The position numbers were made by a program, and so were the translations under genes. A DNA stretch of 64,000 bases from positions 1 through 64,000 of the forward strand of contig NZ_BCTA01000023.1 in assembly GCF_001570485.1 (NCBI RefSeq). Reading direction: 5' to 3'. Positions 46,881 to 55,011 of the stretch are shown piece after piece. The stretch comes from Mycolicibacterium novocastrense (GTDB lineage Bacteria > Actinomycetota > Actinomycetes > Mycobacteriales > Mycobacteriaceae). Numbering within the stretch: the stretch's first letter is position 1; every line of letters starts with the position of its first letter. Under the pieces are notes generated by a model. The model saw only the letters and a list, made by a program, of their open reading frames with translations. It did not search any database and was not told the origin of the DNA.

Positions 46881-48338
46881 TCAGATCGCGTACTGCCTCG
46901 GCTCGTGCTGCACGGAGATCCAGTGCTCGGTGGTGAATTCGTCGACGGCCCACTGGCCGCCGAAGCGACCGATCCCGGATGCCTTCTCCCCGCCGAACGC
47001 CGTGTTGGCGTCGTCGTTGACCGGCGCGTCGTTGACGTGGGTCATCCCGGTGTCGATACGACGGGCGAAGCGCACCGCGCGTTCGACGTCGCGGCTGAAG
47101 ACCGCCGACGACAGCCCGTATTCGGTGGCGTTGGCCAGCCGAAGCGCTTCCTCGTCGCCATCGGCCCGGACCACCGTCATCACCGGCCCGAAGACCTCCT
47201 CGCGGGCGGTCGCCACGTCGTTGGAGCCGGTGAGGATGTGCGGTGGCAGGCACTGGCCGGTCGGGCCGAAGGGATCGCCGCCGGTCAGCAGGGAGGCGCC
47301 GTCGCCGCGGGCGCGATCGAGCTTGTCCTGGATCGACTCGACCTGTGAGCTGTTGATGATCGGGCCGAGGTCGGTCTGTGGATCGCGCGGATCGCCGACG
47401 CGCAGCTGTTTGGTCCGGTCGACGAAACGGTCGAGAAACTCGTCGAACACGCGGGCGTCGACGATCGTCCGGTTGCCGATCATGCAGATCTGGCCTTGAT
47501 GGAAGAAGGAGCCGAACACCGCGGCCCGCACGGCGAGGTCGAGATCGGCGTCGTCGAGCACGACGATGGGACCATTGCCGCCGAGTTCGAGCGCGGTGCG
47601 CTTGATCCCGGCCTTGGCCGCGATGCCTTCGCCGACGGGTGTGGAGCCGGTGAACGAGACGACGCGCGGGGTCGGGTGCGCCACGATCGCGTCACCGATC
47701 TCCGAGCCCGAACCGATGACCACGGACAACAGGCCCGGCGGCAGCCCGGCCTCCTCGAAGATCCGCGCGAGCAGCAGCCCGCCGGTCACCGGGGTGTCGC
47801 CCGCGGGTTTGAGCACCACCGCGTTGCCGACGGCGAGCGCGGGCGCCACCGAGCGGTTCGACAGCTGCATCGGGAAGTTCCACGGCGAGATCACCGCCAC
47901 GACGCCGACGGGCTCGCGGTAGATGCGGCTCTCCTTGCCGGGGATGTCCGAGGGCATGATCTTGCCCTCGACGTGGTGGGGCATCGACGCGGCCTCCCAC
48001 AGCACCGAGCGCACCAGGCTCCATTCGAGTTCGGCCTTGGCGAGGGTGCCGCCGGTCTCGCGGACCAACCAGCCGGTGATCTCGTCCTTGCGGGCGCCCA
48101 TCACGTCTGCGGCGTCGCGCATCACCTGAGCGCGGGCCATGGGCGGTTGCGCCGCCCAATCCCGTTGCGCTTCTTCGGCGATCGCGTACGCCTGATCGAG
48201 ATCGTCGGCGTCGGCCTGGGGGATCTCGGTCAGCACATCGCCGGTGTAGGGGTCGGTGTCCTGCCGGGTCTCGCCGGACGAGCCGGCACGCCACTGCTTG
48301 CCGATCGGCATGGTGTCGAAGTCGGGATAGGCGCTCAT
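46881..48338 (-). CDS. Aldehyde dehydrogenase (benzaldehyde/vanillin-type)
   Basis: 485 residues. NAD-binding ISPWNFPMQLSNRSVAPALA, FTGSTPVGEGIA, catalytic Glu in ALELGGNGPIVVLDD and nucleophile Cys in FFHQGQICMIGNR near 285. The loop IDTGMTHVNDAPVNDDANTA is typical of aromatic aldehyde dehydrogenases. It oxidises an aldehyde to the acid. Its ATG overlaps the stop of the upstream quinone-oxidoreductase-like gene (ATGA), so the two are translationally coupled. Confidence 0.93.
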   Translation of the reverse strand: MSAYPDFDTMPIGKQWRAGSSGETRQDTDPYTGDVLTEIPQADADDLDQAYAIAEEAQRDWAAQPPMARAQVMRDAADVMGARKDEITGWLVRETGGTLAKAELEWSLVRSVLWEAASMPHHVEGKIMPSDIPGKESRIYREPVGVVAVISPWNFPMQLSNRSVAPALAVGNAVVLKPAGDTPVTGGLLLARIFEEAGLPPGLLSVVIGSGSEIGDAIVAHPTPRVVSFTGSTPVGEGIAAKAGIKRTALELGGNGPIVVLDDADLDLAVRAAVFGSFFHQGQICMIGNRTIVDARVFDEFLDRFVDRTKQLRVGDPRDPQTDLGPIINSSQVESIQDKLDRARGDGASLLTGGDPFGPTGQCLPPHILTGSNDVATAREEVFGPVMTVVRADGDEEALRLANATEYGLSSAVFSRDVERAVRFARRIDTGMTHVNDAPVNDDANTAFGGEKASGIGRFGGQWAVDEFTTEHWISVQHEPRQYAI

Positions 48339-49258
48339 GAGATTTGGATCGCGATCTTGGTGTGGGGGCTGTCGGCCTGTGCCTGCCATGCGCGCGGAGC
48401 CTCGTCGAGGGGGTAGCGCTCGGTGTCGACGCGGATGCGCCCGGCCGCGGCGTGCCCGGTGAGTTCGTCGTATCCCGCGCGCATCACGTCGGCACCCATC
48501 AGGTTGTTGTTGTGCCCGATGTGGGTGCGGCCCATCAGCTTGGCAAAGGGGGCGGCGGCGGTCGCTCCCGCGCCCTGCCCGACCGTGATCAGTGTCGCCC
48601 CGACGGTGGACGCGTCGAGCGCGGCAAGGAACGGATCGCCGTACACCATGTCGATGACGACGTCGTAGCCGTCGCCGGATTCGTTCATCAGCGCCTCGGG
48701 GTCGTCATCCTGTCCGAGTCGGACCACCGCGTCGGCGCCGAGTTCACGCACCTCCTCCAGTGCGTCTGGGTTGCGACCGGCGCCAACGACATGCTTCGCG
48801 CCGAGCAGCTTGGCGGCCTGCACCGCGATGCGGCCCACCACGCCGGTGGCGCCGAGCACCAGCACGGACTTGCCGTCGGACACGTCGGCGTGCCGGGTCA
48901 GCGGCAGCCAGGCGGCCAGTCCCGCTATCCCGAGCGCCACGGCGAGGTCGTCGTCGAGAGCGTCGGGGATGGGAAACGTCAGCGCGGGATCGACGCGGCA
49001 CCGCTGGGCCCACGACCCGAACGGTTCAGGTGGCGAGTCGAAATACACGCGGTGACCGTCGGTGGTGGTGCCGATACCTTCTTTGCCCACAACCGAAGGC
49101 GTCACGGGTTCGCCCATCGCGCCGGATGCGAGGGCCAGGTCGACCGGATTGCAGCCGGCGAGGCGAACGTCGACGACTTCGGTCTCGGGGCCGTCGGGTT
49201 CGTCGAATTCCCTGACCGTCGGTGTCTTGCCGGGCGCTTCGAGCACGGCGGCGCGCAT
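48335..49258 (-). CDS. Zinc-independent MDR (quinone oxidoreductase-like) dehydrogenase
   Basis: 307 residues. Medium-chain dehydrogenase fold: GCNPVDLALASGAMGEP, GKEGIGTTTDGHRVYF, NADP motif VLVLGATGVVGRIAVQAAKL, and IDMVYGDPFLAALDAS. Zinc ligands are absent, as in the QOR group. It likely reduces enones or quinones with NADPH. Operonic with the aldehyde dehydrogenase downstream (4-bp overlap). Divergent from a P450 gene, suggesting shared control. Confidence 0.88.
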   Translation of the reverse strand: MRAAVLEAPGKTPTVREFDEPDGPETEVVDVRLAGCNPVDLALASGAMGEPVTPSVVGKEGIGTTTDGHRVYFDSPPEPFGSWAQRCRVDPALTFPIPDALDDDLAVALGIAGLAAWLPLTRHADVSDGKSVLVLGATGVVGRIAVQAAKLLGAKHVVGAGRNPDALEEVRELGADAVVRLGQDDDPEALMNESGDGYDVVIDMVYGDPFLAALDASTVGATLITVGQGAGATAAAPFAKLMGRTHIGHNNNLMGADVMRAGYDELTGHAAAGRIRVDTERYPLDEAPRAWQAQADSPHTKIAIQIS

Positions 49259-49369
49259 GGGGCTCCTTCCGTTGGGTTCACGATCGGGCTACCCGGTGTA
49301 GGCGGTGTTATGCGTGGCGTTCGACCGAACGGTTGGCGGTCGGCTGTTCCATATCGCGCGTCCCGCTCG

Positions 49370-49375
49370 TACTCT
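49370..49375 (+). promoter_or_regulatory. Candidate -10 box of the P450 gene
   Basis: TACTCT ends 7 nt before the ATG at 49383, with no Shine-Dalgarno between, consistent with a leaderless start. Inference. Confidence 0.4.
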
Positions 49376-49382
49376 ATTAGGC

Positions 49383-50768
49383 ATGAGTATAACAACGACG
49401 ACGGCGCTGCCGCCGGGTCCTCGGCTCCCGTCGTTCGCACTGCTGTTGCTGATGATGCGGTGGTGGCCGCAGATCGTGTCGATTTGCCAACGCCGCTACG
49501 GCAACGTGTTCACGTTGACCAATTCCATGGTGGGCTCGATGGTCTATCTCTCCGATCCCGCCGACATCAAGACGGTGTTCGCCGGAGACCCGCGGATTTA
49601 CCATGCCGGCGAAGCGAATTCGATGCTGGCGGGACTCTTGGGGGACAGCTCGGTGCTCGTTGTCGACGACGAGGTGCACCGCGAGCGCCGCCGACTGATG
49701 ATGGCGCCGTTCCACCGTGACGCGGTGGCGCGTCAAGCCGACGTGATGGCCGAGATCGCGGCGGAGAACATCGCCGGCTGGCCGGTCGGCAGGCCGTTCT
49801 CGGTGGCGCCGAAGATGTCGGAGATCACCCTCGAGGTGATCCTGCGGACCGTGATCGGCGCCAGCGACCCGCAACGACTGGCGGCGCTGCGCGAGGTGAT
49901 GCCGCAACTGCTGAACGTCGGGCCGTGGGCGTCGGTGGCGATCGCCAAACCCAAGCTGTTGAGACATCGACTCTGGCAACGGTTGCGCCGCAACATGGAT
50001 CGCGCCGACCAACTCTTGTATGCCGAGATCGCGGACCGTCGCGCCGATCCGGACCTCGCCGAGCGCACCGATGCACTGGCGATGCTGGTACGTGCGGGGG
50101 TCGACGACGGCGCCGGGATGAGCGATCGAGAGTTGCGCGATCAACTGATCACGCTGCTGGTGGCCGGGCATGACACCACCGCGACAGGGTTGTCCTGGGC
50201 GCTGGAGCGGTTGACCCGCAATCCGGATGTGTTGTCAAAGGCTGTGCGGGCGGCGGAATCCGGTGACGACGAGTATCTGGACGCGATCGCCAAGGAGACG
50301 CTGCGGATCCGCCCGGTCGTTCCCGATGTCGGCCGAATCCTCACCGAGCCGGTTGAGATCGCCGGCTATCGACTACCCGCGGGGGTGATGGTGGTTCCGA
50401 GCATCACGCTGGTGCACGACGATGCCGCTATCTATCCCGAGCCTGACCGGTTCGATCCGGATCGCATGGTCGGCGCGACGCTGAGCCCGACGACGTGGTT
50501 GCCGTTCGGCGGCGGCAATCGCCGTTGTCTCGGTGCGGGATTCGCGATGGTGGAGATGCGCGTGGTGCTCCGTGAAGTGCTGCGGCGCGTCGAGCTGGCG
50601 ACGACCACCTCTGCAGGCGAGCGGCAGAAGCTCAAGCACGTGATCATGACACCGCATCGCGGTGCGCGAATCACGGTGTTGGCGAAAAAGATTGACGCGT
50701 CGACGGCGGCGGAGCAAGCTGCATCAAGATCCGCCACCGCCGACACGTCACCCGCGACGCAGAACTGA
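49383..50768 (+). CDS. Cytochrome P450 (CYP135/138-like)
   Basis: 461 residues, cytosolic. I-helix LLVAGHDTTATGLSW near 255, ExxR in KETLRIRP near 305, and heme-Cys motif FGGGNRRCLG near 385. From memory the PPGPRLPSF start and overall pattern resemble mycobacterial CYP135/CYP138. It hydroxylates an unknown lipophilic substrate using ferredoxin electrons; no ferredoxin gene is adjacent. Its stop (50766-50768) abuts that of the convergent collagen-like gene. Confidence 0.93.
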   Translation: MSITTTTALPPGPRLPSFALLLLMMRWWPQIVSICQRRYGNVFTLTNSMVGSMVYLSDPADIKTVFAGDPRIYHAGEANSMLAGLLGDSSVLVVDDEVHRERRRLMMAPFHRDAVARQADVMAEIAAENIAGWPVGRPFSVAPKMSEITLEVILRTVIGASDPQRLAALREVMPQLLNVGPWASVAIAKPKLLRHRLWQRLRRNMDRADQLLYAEIADRRADPDLAERTDALAMLVRAGVDDGAGMSDRELRDQLITLLVAGHDTTATGLSWALERLTRNPDVLSKAVRAAESGDDEYLDAIAKETLRIRPVVPDVGRILTEPVEIAGYRLPAGVMVVPSITLVHDDAAIYPEPDRFDPDRMVGATLSPTTWLPFGGGNRRCLGAGFAMVEMRVVLREVLRRVELATTTSAGERQKLKHVIMTPHRGARITVLAKKIDASTAAEQAASRSATADTSPATQN

Positions 50769-51269
50769 TCAGGGGATGTCGGTGGCGGGCACGCTGCCGC
50801 AACCGACTCCGGGAATGCACCCGGCGGCGCCTTGTGGTCCGGCGACACCGGACGGTCCGCCGGGGATAGCGCCCGCCGCACCTTCGGGTCCGGCTGTGCC
50901 ACCTGGGCCGCCGGGGATGGCGCCCGTCGCGCCTTGCGGTCCGGCCGCGCCCGCGGGGCCGCCGGGGATAGCGCCCGCGGCACCTTCGGGTCCGGCCACA
51001 CCGGCCGGTCCGCCGGGAACAGCACCGGCCGCGGCCGGAGCGCCCGGAGGCGGCGGCGGTGTCCACACACCCGGCGCGGGAGCGGGAGCGGGCGCCGGGG
51101 CAGGGGCAGGCGCGACCGCGCAGCCCGTGCCCGCGGGGTCGACGCAGCCCGAGGGGCCACCGGTCGGGAGGAACGACGGCGAAGCAAAGCCTGCAGGTGC
51201 GGCCGCAATCGCAGCAGCAGCCGCGCCGGCCACGAAGAGCGGTGAAAACTTCTTCAGGTTGGTCAACAT
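50769..51269 (-). CDS. Secreted collagen-like Gly/Pro-rich repeat protein
   Basis: 166 residues: signal peptide (FVAGAAAAAIAAAPAGFASP), a short Cys-containing segment, an APAPAPAP stretch, then four 17-residue repeats of the type GAIPGGPAGVAGPEGAA and a final Cys-containing GCIPGVGCG. The Gly-x-x pattern is collagen-like but mixed with GG breaks, so a triple helix is uncertain. A surface or wall-associated role is likely. The repeats are 51-bp tandem units at about 50,800-51,015. ATG at 51269. Confidence 0.78.
   Translation of the reverse strand: MLTNLKKFSPLFVAGAAAAAIAAAPAGFASPSFLPTGGPSGCVDPAGTGCAVAPAPAPAPAPAPAPGVWTPPPPPGAPAAAGAVPGGPAGVAGPEGAAGAIPGGPAGAAGPQGATGAIPGGPGGTAGPEGAAGAIPGGPSGVAGPQGAAGCIPGVGCGSVPATDIP
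50800..51015. repeat. Tandem 51-bp repeats encoding GGPxGxAGPxGA units
   Basis: Four near-identical copies alternate GPEGAA and GPQGAA endings, so a longer two-unit period is visible. They are in frame within the collagen-like gene, and copy number would be expected to vary between strains. Confidence 0.7.
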
Positions 51270-51544
51270 GCCGGTGCTTTTACCACCATCCGCAGAGCTC
51301 AAACCTCCAACCCCGGCGCGCACTCACCTCCAACCCCGCGGGCGACCCCTCCAACCCCCGCGAGCTCACCTCCAACCCCCGCGAGCGACCGTGTTTGTGC
51401 ACCGACACGCCGCGTTCGGCCGTACAACGGCGGCCGCTCGCGCCGATTGAGTGCCCGCAACGGCTCGAGTGCCGCGCCGATTGAGTGCCCGCGACGGCTC
51501 GAGTGCCCGCGACGGCTTGAGTGCCGCGACGGAGAGCGCCAACG
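51270..51544. repeat. Repeat-rich non-coding spacer with large inverted repeat
   Basis: 275 bp without a credible gene. Part 1 (51,304-51,375) holds four imperfect copies of CTCCAACCCCSGCG. Part 2 is an inverted repeat: 51380-51400 against 51422-51442 (16 of 21 positions pair). Part 3 (51,443-51,530) repeats GATTGAGTGCCCGC(A/G)ACGGC and GAGTGCC(G)CG units at least four times. It resembles mycobacterial interspersed REP-like DNA and lies between two minus-strand genes. Confidence 0.65.
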
Positions 51545-52132
51545 TTAGGAGCGACGGTTCGCCGTCCCGCCGTCGTCGGCGAGGCTGGCGATCTCGCGGT
51601 CCCATGCCGCGTAACGCATCCGCCGCAGGCACGGCCGGCCGACGAGGACGAACATCGCCGCCACCGCAGTCACCGCGAGCCAGAACGAGATGGCCGCGAC
51701 GGATGCGTCGACCCCGGCGCGCCACCACGGGTCCAGAGGCTGCGTCCGTCGACCGTCCGGATAGACCGAGACGTCGATGGTCTGCCCCGCTTTCACTGGC
51801 CGGTCCCACCGGAAACGCTCGGTGTGCTGAACGCCGGCAAACCGCCAATTCGCCTGTACGACGGAGACATCGGTGCCTCGAAGCGTCGCGCTCGTGGCGG
51901 TGACCGTAGCGGTGACCGGGTAGCGGTGCTGGGCTTCTGCAACGTAGGCGCGGCCGCGTTCCTCGTGGATGGCCGTCGCCATGGCCCCGGCGACCGGTAT
52001 GGCGATCAGCGAGGCCGTCACCGCCACCACCATCACGAGGGTCTCGACGCGATCGGTCCTCCGCACGAGCGGATTTCGACCGATGGCGTGGATCATCCGC
52101 CAGTGCCACCACCCGCGTTGGACCGTCTGCAT
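51545..52132 (-). CDS. Rv1733c-like two-helix membrane protein
   Basis: 195 residues. Residues 1-27 are basic (GRNPLVRRTDRVE), TM1 about 30-55, an extracytoplasmic ~95-residue domain containing QANWRF and VKAGQTIDVSVYPDGRRTQP, then TM2 about 140-162 and a cytoplasmic tail. This topology and the NPLVRRTDRVE motif match Rv1733c. In M. tuberculosis that gene is DosR-induced; I do not see a clean DosR box here. GGGAGG precedes the ATG. Confidence 0.85.
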   Translation of the reverse strand: MQTVQRGWWHWRMIHAIGRNPLVRRTDRVETLVMVVAVTASLIAIPVAGAMATAIHEERGRAYVAEAQHRYPVTATVTATSATLRGTDVSVVQANWRFAGVQHTERFRWDRPVKAGQTIDVSVYPDGRRTQPLDPWWRAGVDASVAAISFWLAVTAVAAMFVLVGRPCLRRMRYAAWDREIASLADDGGTANRRS

Positions 52133-52459
52133 CGTGCCTCCCTCGGACGTCAGGGGAATTGACCGAGGCCGCCCATCCAAACCTCTTTTCGCCCCTCCGC
52201 GAGCGCGCGCGTCCGCACACGACGCGCCGCCGAAAAGCAACACTTCTCGCACGCTCACCCGAAAGCGAAAGACCGGCATCACTCCTCGCCAGCAACCTGT
52301 CGCACCGGACCCCGTCAGCCCGCCAGGAGCATCACCGCGGCAGGCCCGAGGCCGCCGGCCATAAACGGCGCAGATTATTAAGAGATCCTGGCAAACATGA
52401 TGTAACTTCAATCGACACACGATGCGGGGTTGGCCGCTGTCGAGGGGTTAATAGAGACG
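52133..52459. other. Divergent intergenic region
   Basis: 327 bp between the Rv1733c-like gene and the kinase gene. No convincing ORF on either strand. Nearest the Rv1733c-like gene is a GTCA/TGAC inverted repeat (GTCAATTCCCCTGAC on the minus strand). An AT-rich stretch at about 52,370-52,420 probably carries the kinase promoter. Confidence 0.5.
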
Positions 52460-54256
52460 GTGGACGCGACACCATTCGGGCACTACCAGCTGCAGGAGTT
52501 GATCGGCCGCGGCGGTATGGGCGAGGTCTATCGCGCCTACGACACCAAGACCGACCGCATCGTCGCGCTGAAGGTGTTGCCGCCGTCCATGGCCGCCGAC
52601 GAGGTCTTCCAACAGCGCTTCCGGCGCGAGTCGCAGGCCGCCGCCGGGCTCAACGACCCGCACGTCGTGCCGATCCACGGATTCGGCGAGATCGACGGCC
52701 GCCTCTACCTCGACATGCGCCTCATCGAGGGCCGCAACCTGGGCGCCATCCTCAAGGACGCCGGTAAACGCCCGCTCGATACGACGCTGGCGGTCAAGAT
52801 CGTCGAACAGGTGGCGACGGCGCTCGACGCCGCGCACGCCCGCGGCCTGATTCACCGCGACATCAAGCCGTCGAACATCTTGGTCACCGAACGCCAATTC
52901 GTGTACCTCATCGACTTCGGCTTGGCCCGCAGCGCGGGTGAGAAGGGCTTGACCACCGCGGGCAGCACGCTCGGGACGATGGCCTATATGGCCCCCGAAC
53001 GCTTCGAGGGCAAACCGGTCGATCAGACCGCCGACATCTACGCACTGGCCTGCGTGCTCTATGAGTGCCTGACCGGCGTTCGCCCGTATCCCGCCGACAG
53101 CCTCGAGCAGCAGATCGCCGGCCACATGAACAAGGACGTCCCGAAGCCGTCGGCGGTCGATCCGCGGTTGGCGGCCTTCGACGAGGTCATCGCCAAAGGC
53201 ATGGCCAAGACGCCGGCCAAGCGCTACCAGAAAGCCGGCGACCTGGCCGACGCCGCCCGCCGAGCGCTCACCGCGCCGGTGCGCACCGCGGGCAGCGGCA
53301 GACACCAGGCGCGACGGGCGCCGGCCAACGTCAGACGCGTGCCGCGCCGGGCGTTGGCGGTGGCGGCGTCGGTCGTGCTGGTCGCCGCGCTGGGCACGTT
53401 CGGCGTACTGCAGTGGCGGGGAGACGGTAGCGCCCGACCGGCCAGCATCGAAGAGACCACAGCCCCGCCGCCCGCCGCCGACGGCGCGGTGGCATCGATC
53501 GCGGCGACGGTGCCCGAGGACATCCGGTCGACGGGCAAGCTCGTCATCGGCGTCAACACCCCTTATGCGCCAAACGAATTCAAGGACGCCGACGGCCAGA
53601 TCGTCGGCTTCGACGTCGATCTGATGAATGCGGTCGCCCGAACCCTGGGCCTGGTTCCCGAATACCGCGAAACCGCGTTCGAGGCGATCCTGCCGTCGGT
53701 GCGGGCCGGCGACTTCAACGTCGGCATGTCATCGGTCACCGACACCAAAGAGCGTGAGGAGGCGGTCGACTTCGTCACCTACTTCCAGGCGGGCACGCTG
53801 TGGGCGCAGCGGACCGGGTCCGGGTTCAGTCCGGCCGACGCATGCGGGCTCCGTATCGGCGTGGCGTACGCGACCCTTCAGGAGACCGAGGAGATTCCGG
53901 CGAAGAGCAAGGAGTGCGTGGCCGCCGGCTCGGCGCCCATCGACGAAGTCGTCTACGTGACGCAGGACGACCTCACCAAGGCGCTGATCAACGGTGAGGT
54001 CGACGTCATGGCCACGGACTCACCGGTCGCGGGATTCGCGATCAAGACCTCGGGCGGTGCGCTGGAGGCCGCCGGGGATGTGTTCAACTCCGCGCCCTAC
54101 GGCTGGCCGGTGGCCAAGGGCTCCGGGCTGGCGGAGTCGCTGCGTCAGGCATTGGCGCATCTGATCTCCACCGGCGAGTACCGCACCATCGCCCTGATGT
54201 GGGGCGTCGAGAAGGGCATGATCTCCACGCCGCAGATCAACGGTGCGACCCGCTGA
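52460..54256 (+). CDS. Ser/Thr protein kinase fused to an extracellular solute-binding domain (SBP family 3)
   Basis: 598 residues. Kinase (1-270) is complete: GRGGMGEVY, VALKVL (Lys), HRDIKPSN, DFGLARS, MAPERF. A single TM segment is near 300-320 (ALAVAASVVLVAALGTFGVL). Outside is a SBP_bac_3 domain (about 355-590): GKLVIGVNTPYAPNEF, GFDVDLMNAVARTLG, SVTDTKEREEAVDFV, typical of amino-acid-binding proteins. So an extracellular small molecule, possibly an amino acid, would control cytoplasmic phosphorylation. GTG at 52460 with GAGG upstream. Confidence 0.93.
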   Translation: MDATPFGHYQLQELIGRGGMGEVYRAYDTKTDRIVALKVLPPSMAADEVFQQRFRRESQAAAGLNDPHVVPIHGFGEIDGRLYLDMRLIEGRNLGAILKDAGKRPLDTTLAVKIVEQVATALDAAHARGLIHRDIKPSNILVTERQFVYLIDFGLARSAGEKGLTTAGSTLGTMAYMAPERFEGKPVDQTADIYALACVLYECLTGVRPYPADSLEQQIAGHMNKDVPKPSAVDPRLAAFDEVIAKGMAKTPAKRYQKAGDLADAARRALTAPVRTAGSGRHQARRAPANVRRVPRRALAVAASVVLVAALGTFGVLQWRGDGSARPASIEETTAPPPAADGAVASIAATVPEDIRSTGKLVIGVNTPYAPNEFKDADGQIVGFDVDLMNAVARTLGLVPEYRETAFEAILPSVRAGDFNVGMSSVTDTKEREEAVDFVTYFQAGTLWAQRTGSGFSPADACGLRIGVAYATLQETEEIPAKSKECVAAGSAPIDEVVYVTQDDLTKALINGEVDVMATDSPVAGFAIKTSGGALEAAGDVFNSAPYGWPVAKGSGLAESLRQALAHLISTGEYRTIALMWGVEKGMISTPQINGATR

Positions 54257-54399
54257 CCGTTGGCCCTCGCAAGCCGGCGTGTAACCTGGAGATAGCCGTC
54301 TCCGGTCAGCAGCCGTCTTTTCCACACGATGGATCTGCGTCTTGATACCGCGCGCCAGTCGACATCGGCCGCTGCGGAACGTAACGAAGGACTTGCTAC

Positions 54400-54534
54400 A
54401 TGCAGTCGAACGACCTGTTCTCACACCCTCAGAAGCCCGAGTTCACCTCGAACGAAGACCACTCCACCGAACCCGTCACCAATCCGGTGTTCTCCGACCG
54501 CCCCGAACGCGGTCCGTCCACACCCTCGGCATGA
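54400..54534 (+). CDS. Small hydrophilic protein, translationally coupled upstream ORF
   Basis: 44 residues beginning MQSNDLFSHPQKPEFTSNED, Ser/Pro/Glu/Asn-rich and probably disordered. AAGGA lies 8 nt before the ATG. Its TGA overlaps the ATG of the next gene (ATGA at 54531-54534), so translation is coupled. Unknown function. Confidence 0.6.
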   Translation: MQSNDLFSHPQKPEFTSNEDHSTEPVTNPVFSDRPERGPSTPSA

Positions 54535-55007
54535 ACGGCCTCACGGGGACGCGGCGGCTGGCCCGACCCGTCCGCCTCGTGCTCGCACGCAAACTCGGCT
54601 CCGACATCGACGGCGCGTGGTGGCCCCACACCGGATCGGTCGCCGGTGAACTACCCGAGCTGATCGAAACCCTGCACAAGACGCTCGGCGAGATCATCGA
54701 CATCCGGGTGAACTGGGCGGCCACCGAAGGCACGCTTGACTACAACTCGATCCTGTCGAGCACCAGGACCAAGAGTCCCGGCCCGCGCCGGGCGCATCGA
54801 CTGATGGTCGTCGCCGGACGCTCGGCTTCGGTGAAACTTCTTGTGATACCGCATATGACGACGCCCGCGCTCGGTGCGATGGTCATGCGGTGCGCGGCCG
54901 GCAGATCCTACGACGGCTCACCCGAATGCGCGCAGTGGAGCGAAGCCGCCGACACCGTCATCCGTGACGCGCAGTCCGACAGCGTGGCCTGGACGGCCAA
55001 CGCCTGA
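54531..55007 (+). CDS. DUF5994 family protein
   Basis: 158 residues: RLVLARKLGSDIDGAWWPHT then GSVAGELPELIETLHKTLGE near 18-57, the DUF5994 signature. It is followed by RVNWAATEGTLDY and KLLVIPHMTTPALGAMVMRC. No catalytic motif known. The start overlaps the stop of the 44-aa upstream ORF. Convergent with selD (4 bp gap). Confidence 0.8.
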   Translation: MNGLTGTRRLARPVRLVLARKLGSDIDGAWWPHTGSVAGELPELIETLHKTLGEIIDIRVNWAATEGTLDYNSILSSTRTKSPGPRRAHRLMVVAGRSASVKLLVIPHMTTPALGAMVMRCAAGRSYDGSPECAQWSEAADTVIRDAQSDSVAWTANA

Positions 55008-55011
55008 TCTT

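Noticed and set aside
51304..51530. CRISPR array
   Set aside because: Repeats are short, imperfect and without regular unique spacers; no cas genes.
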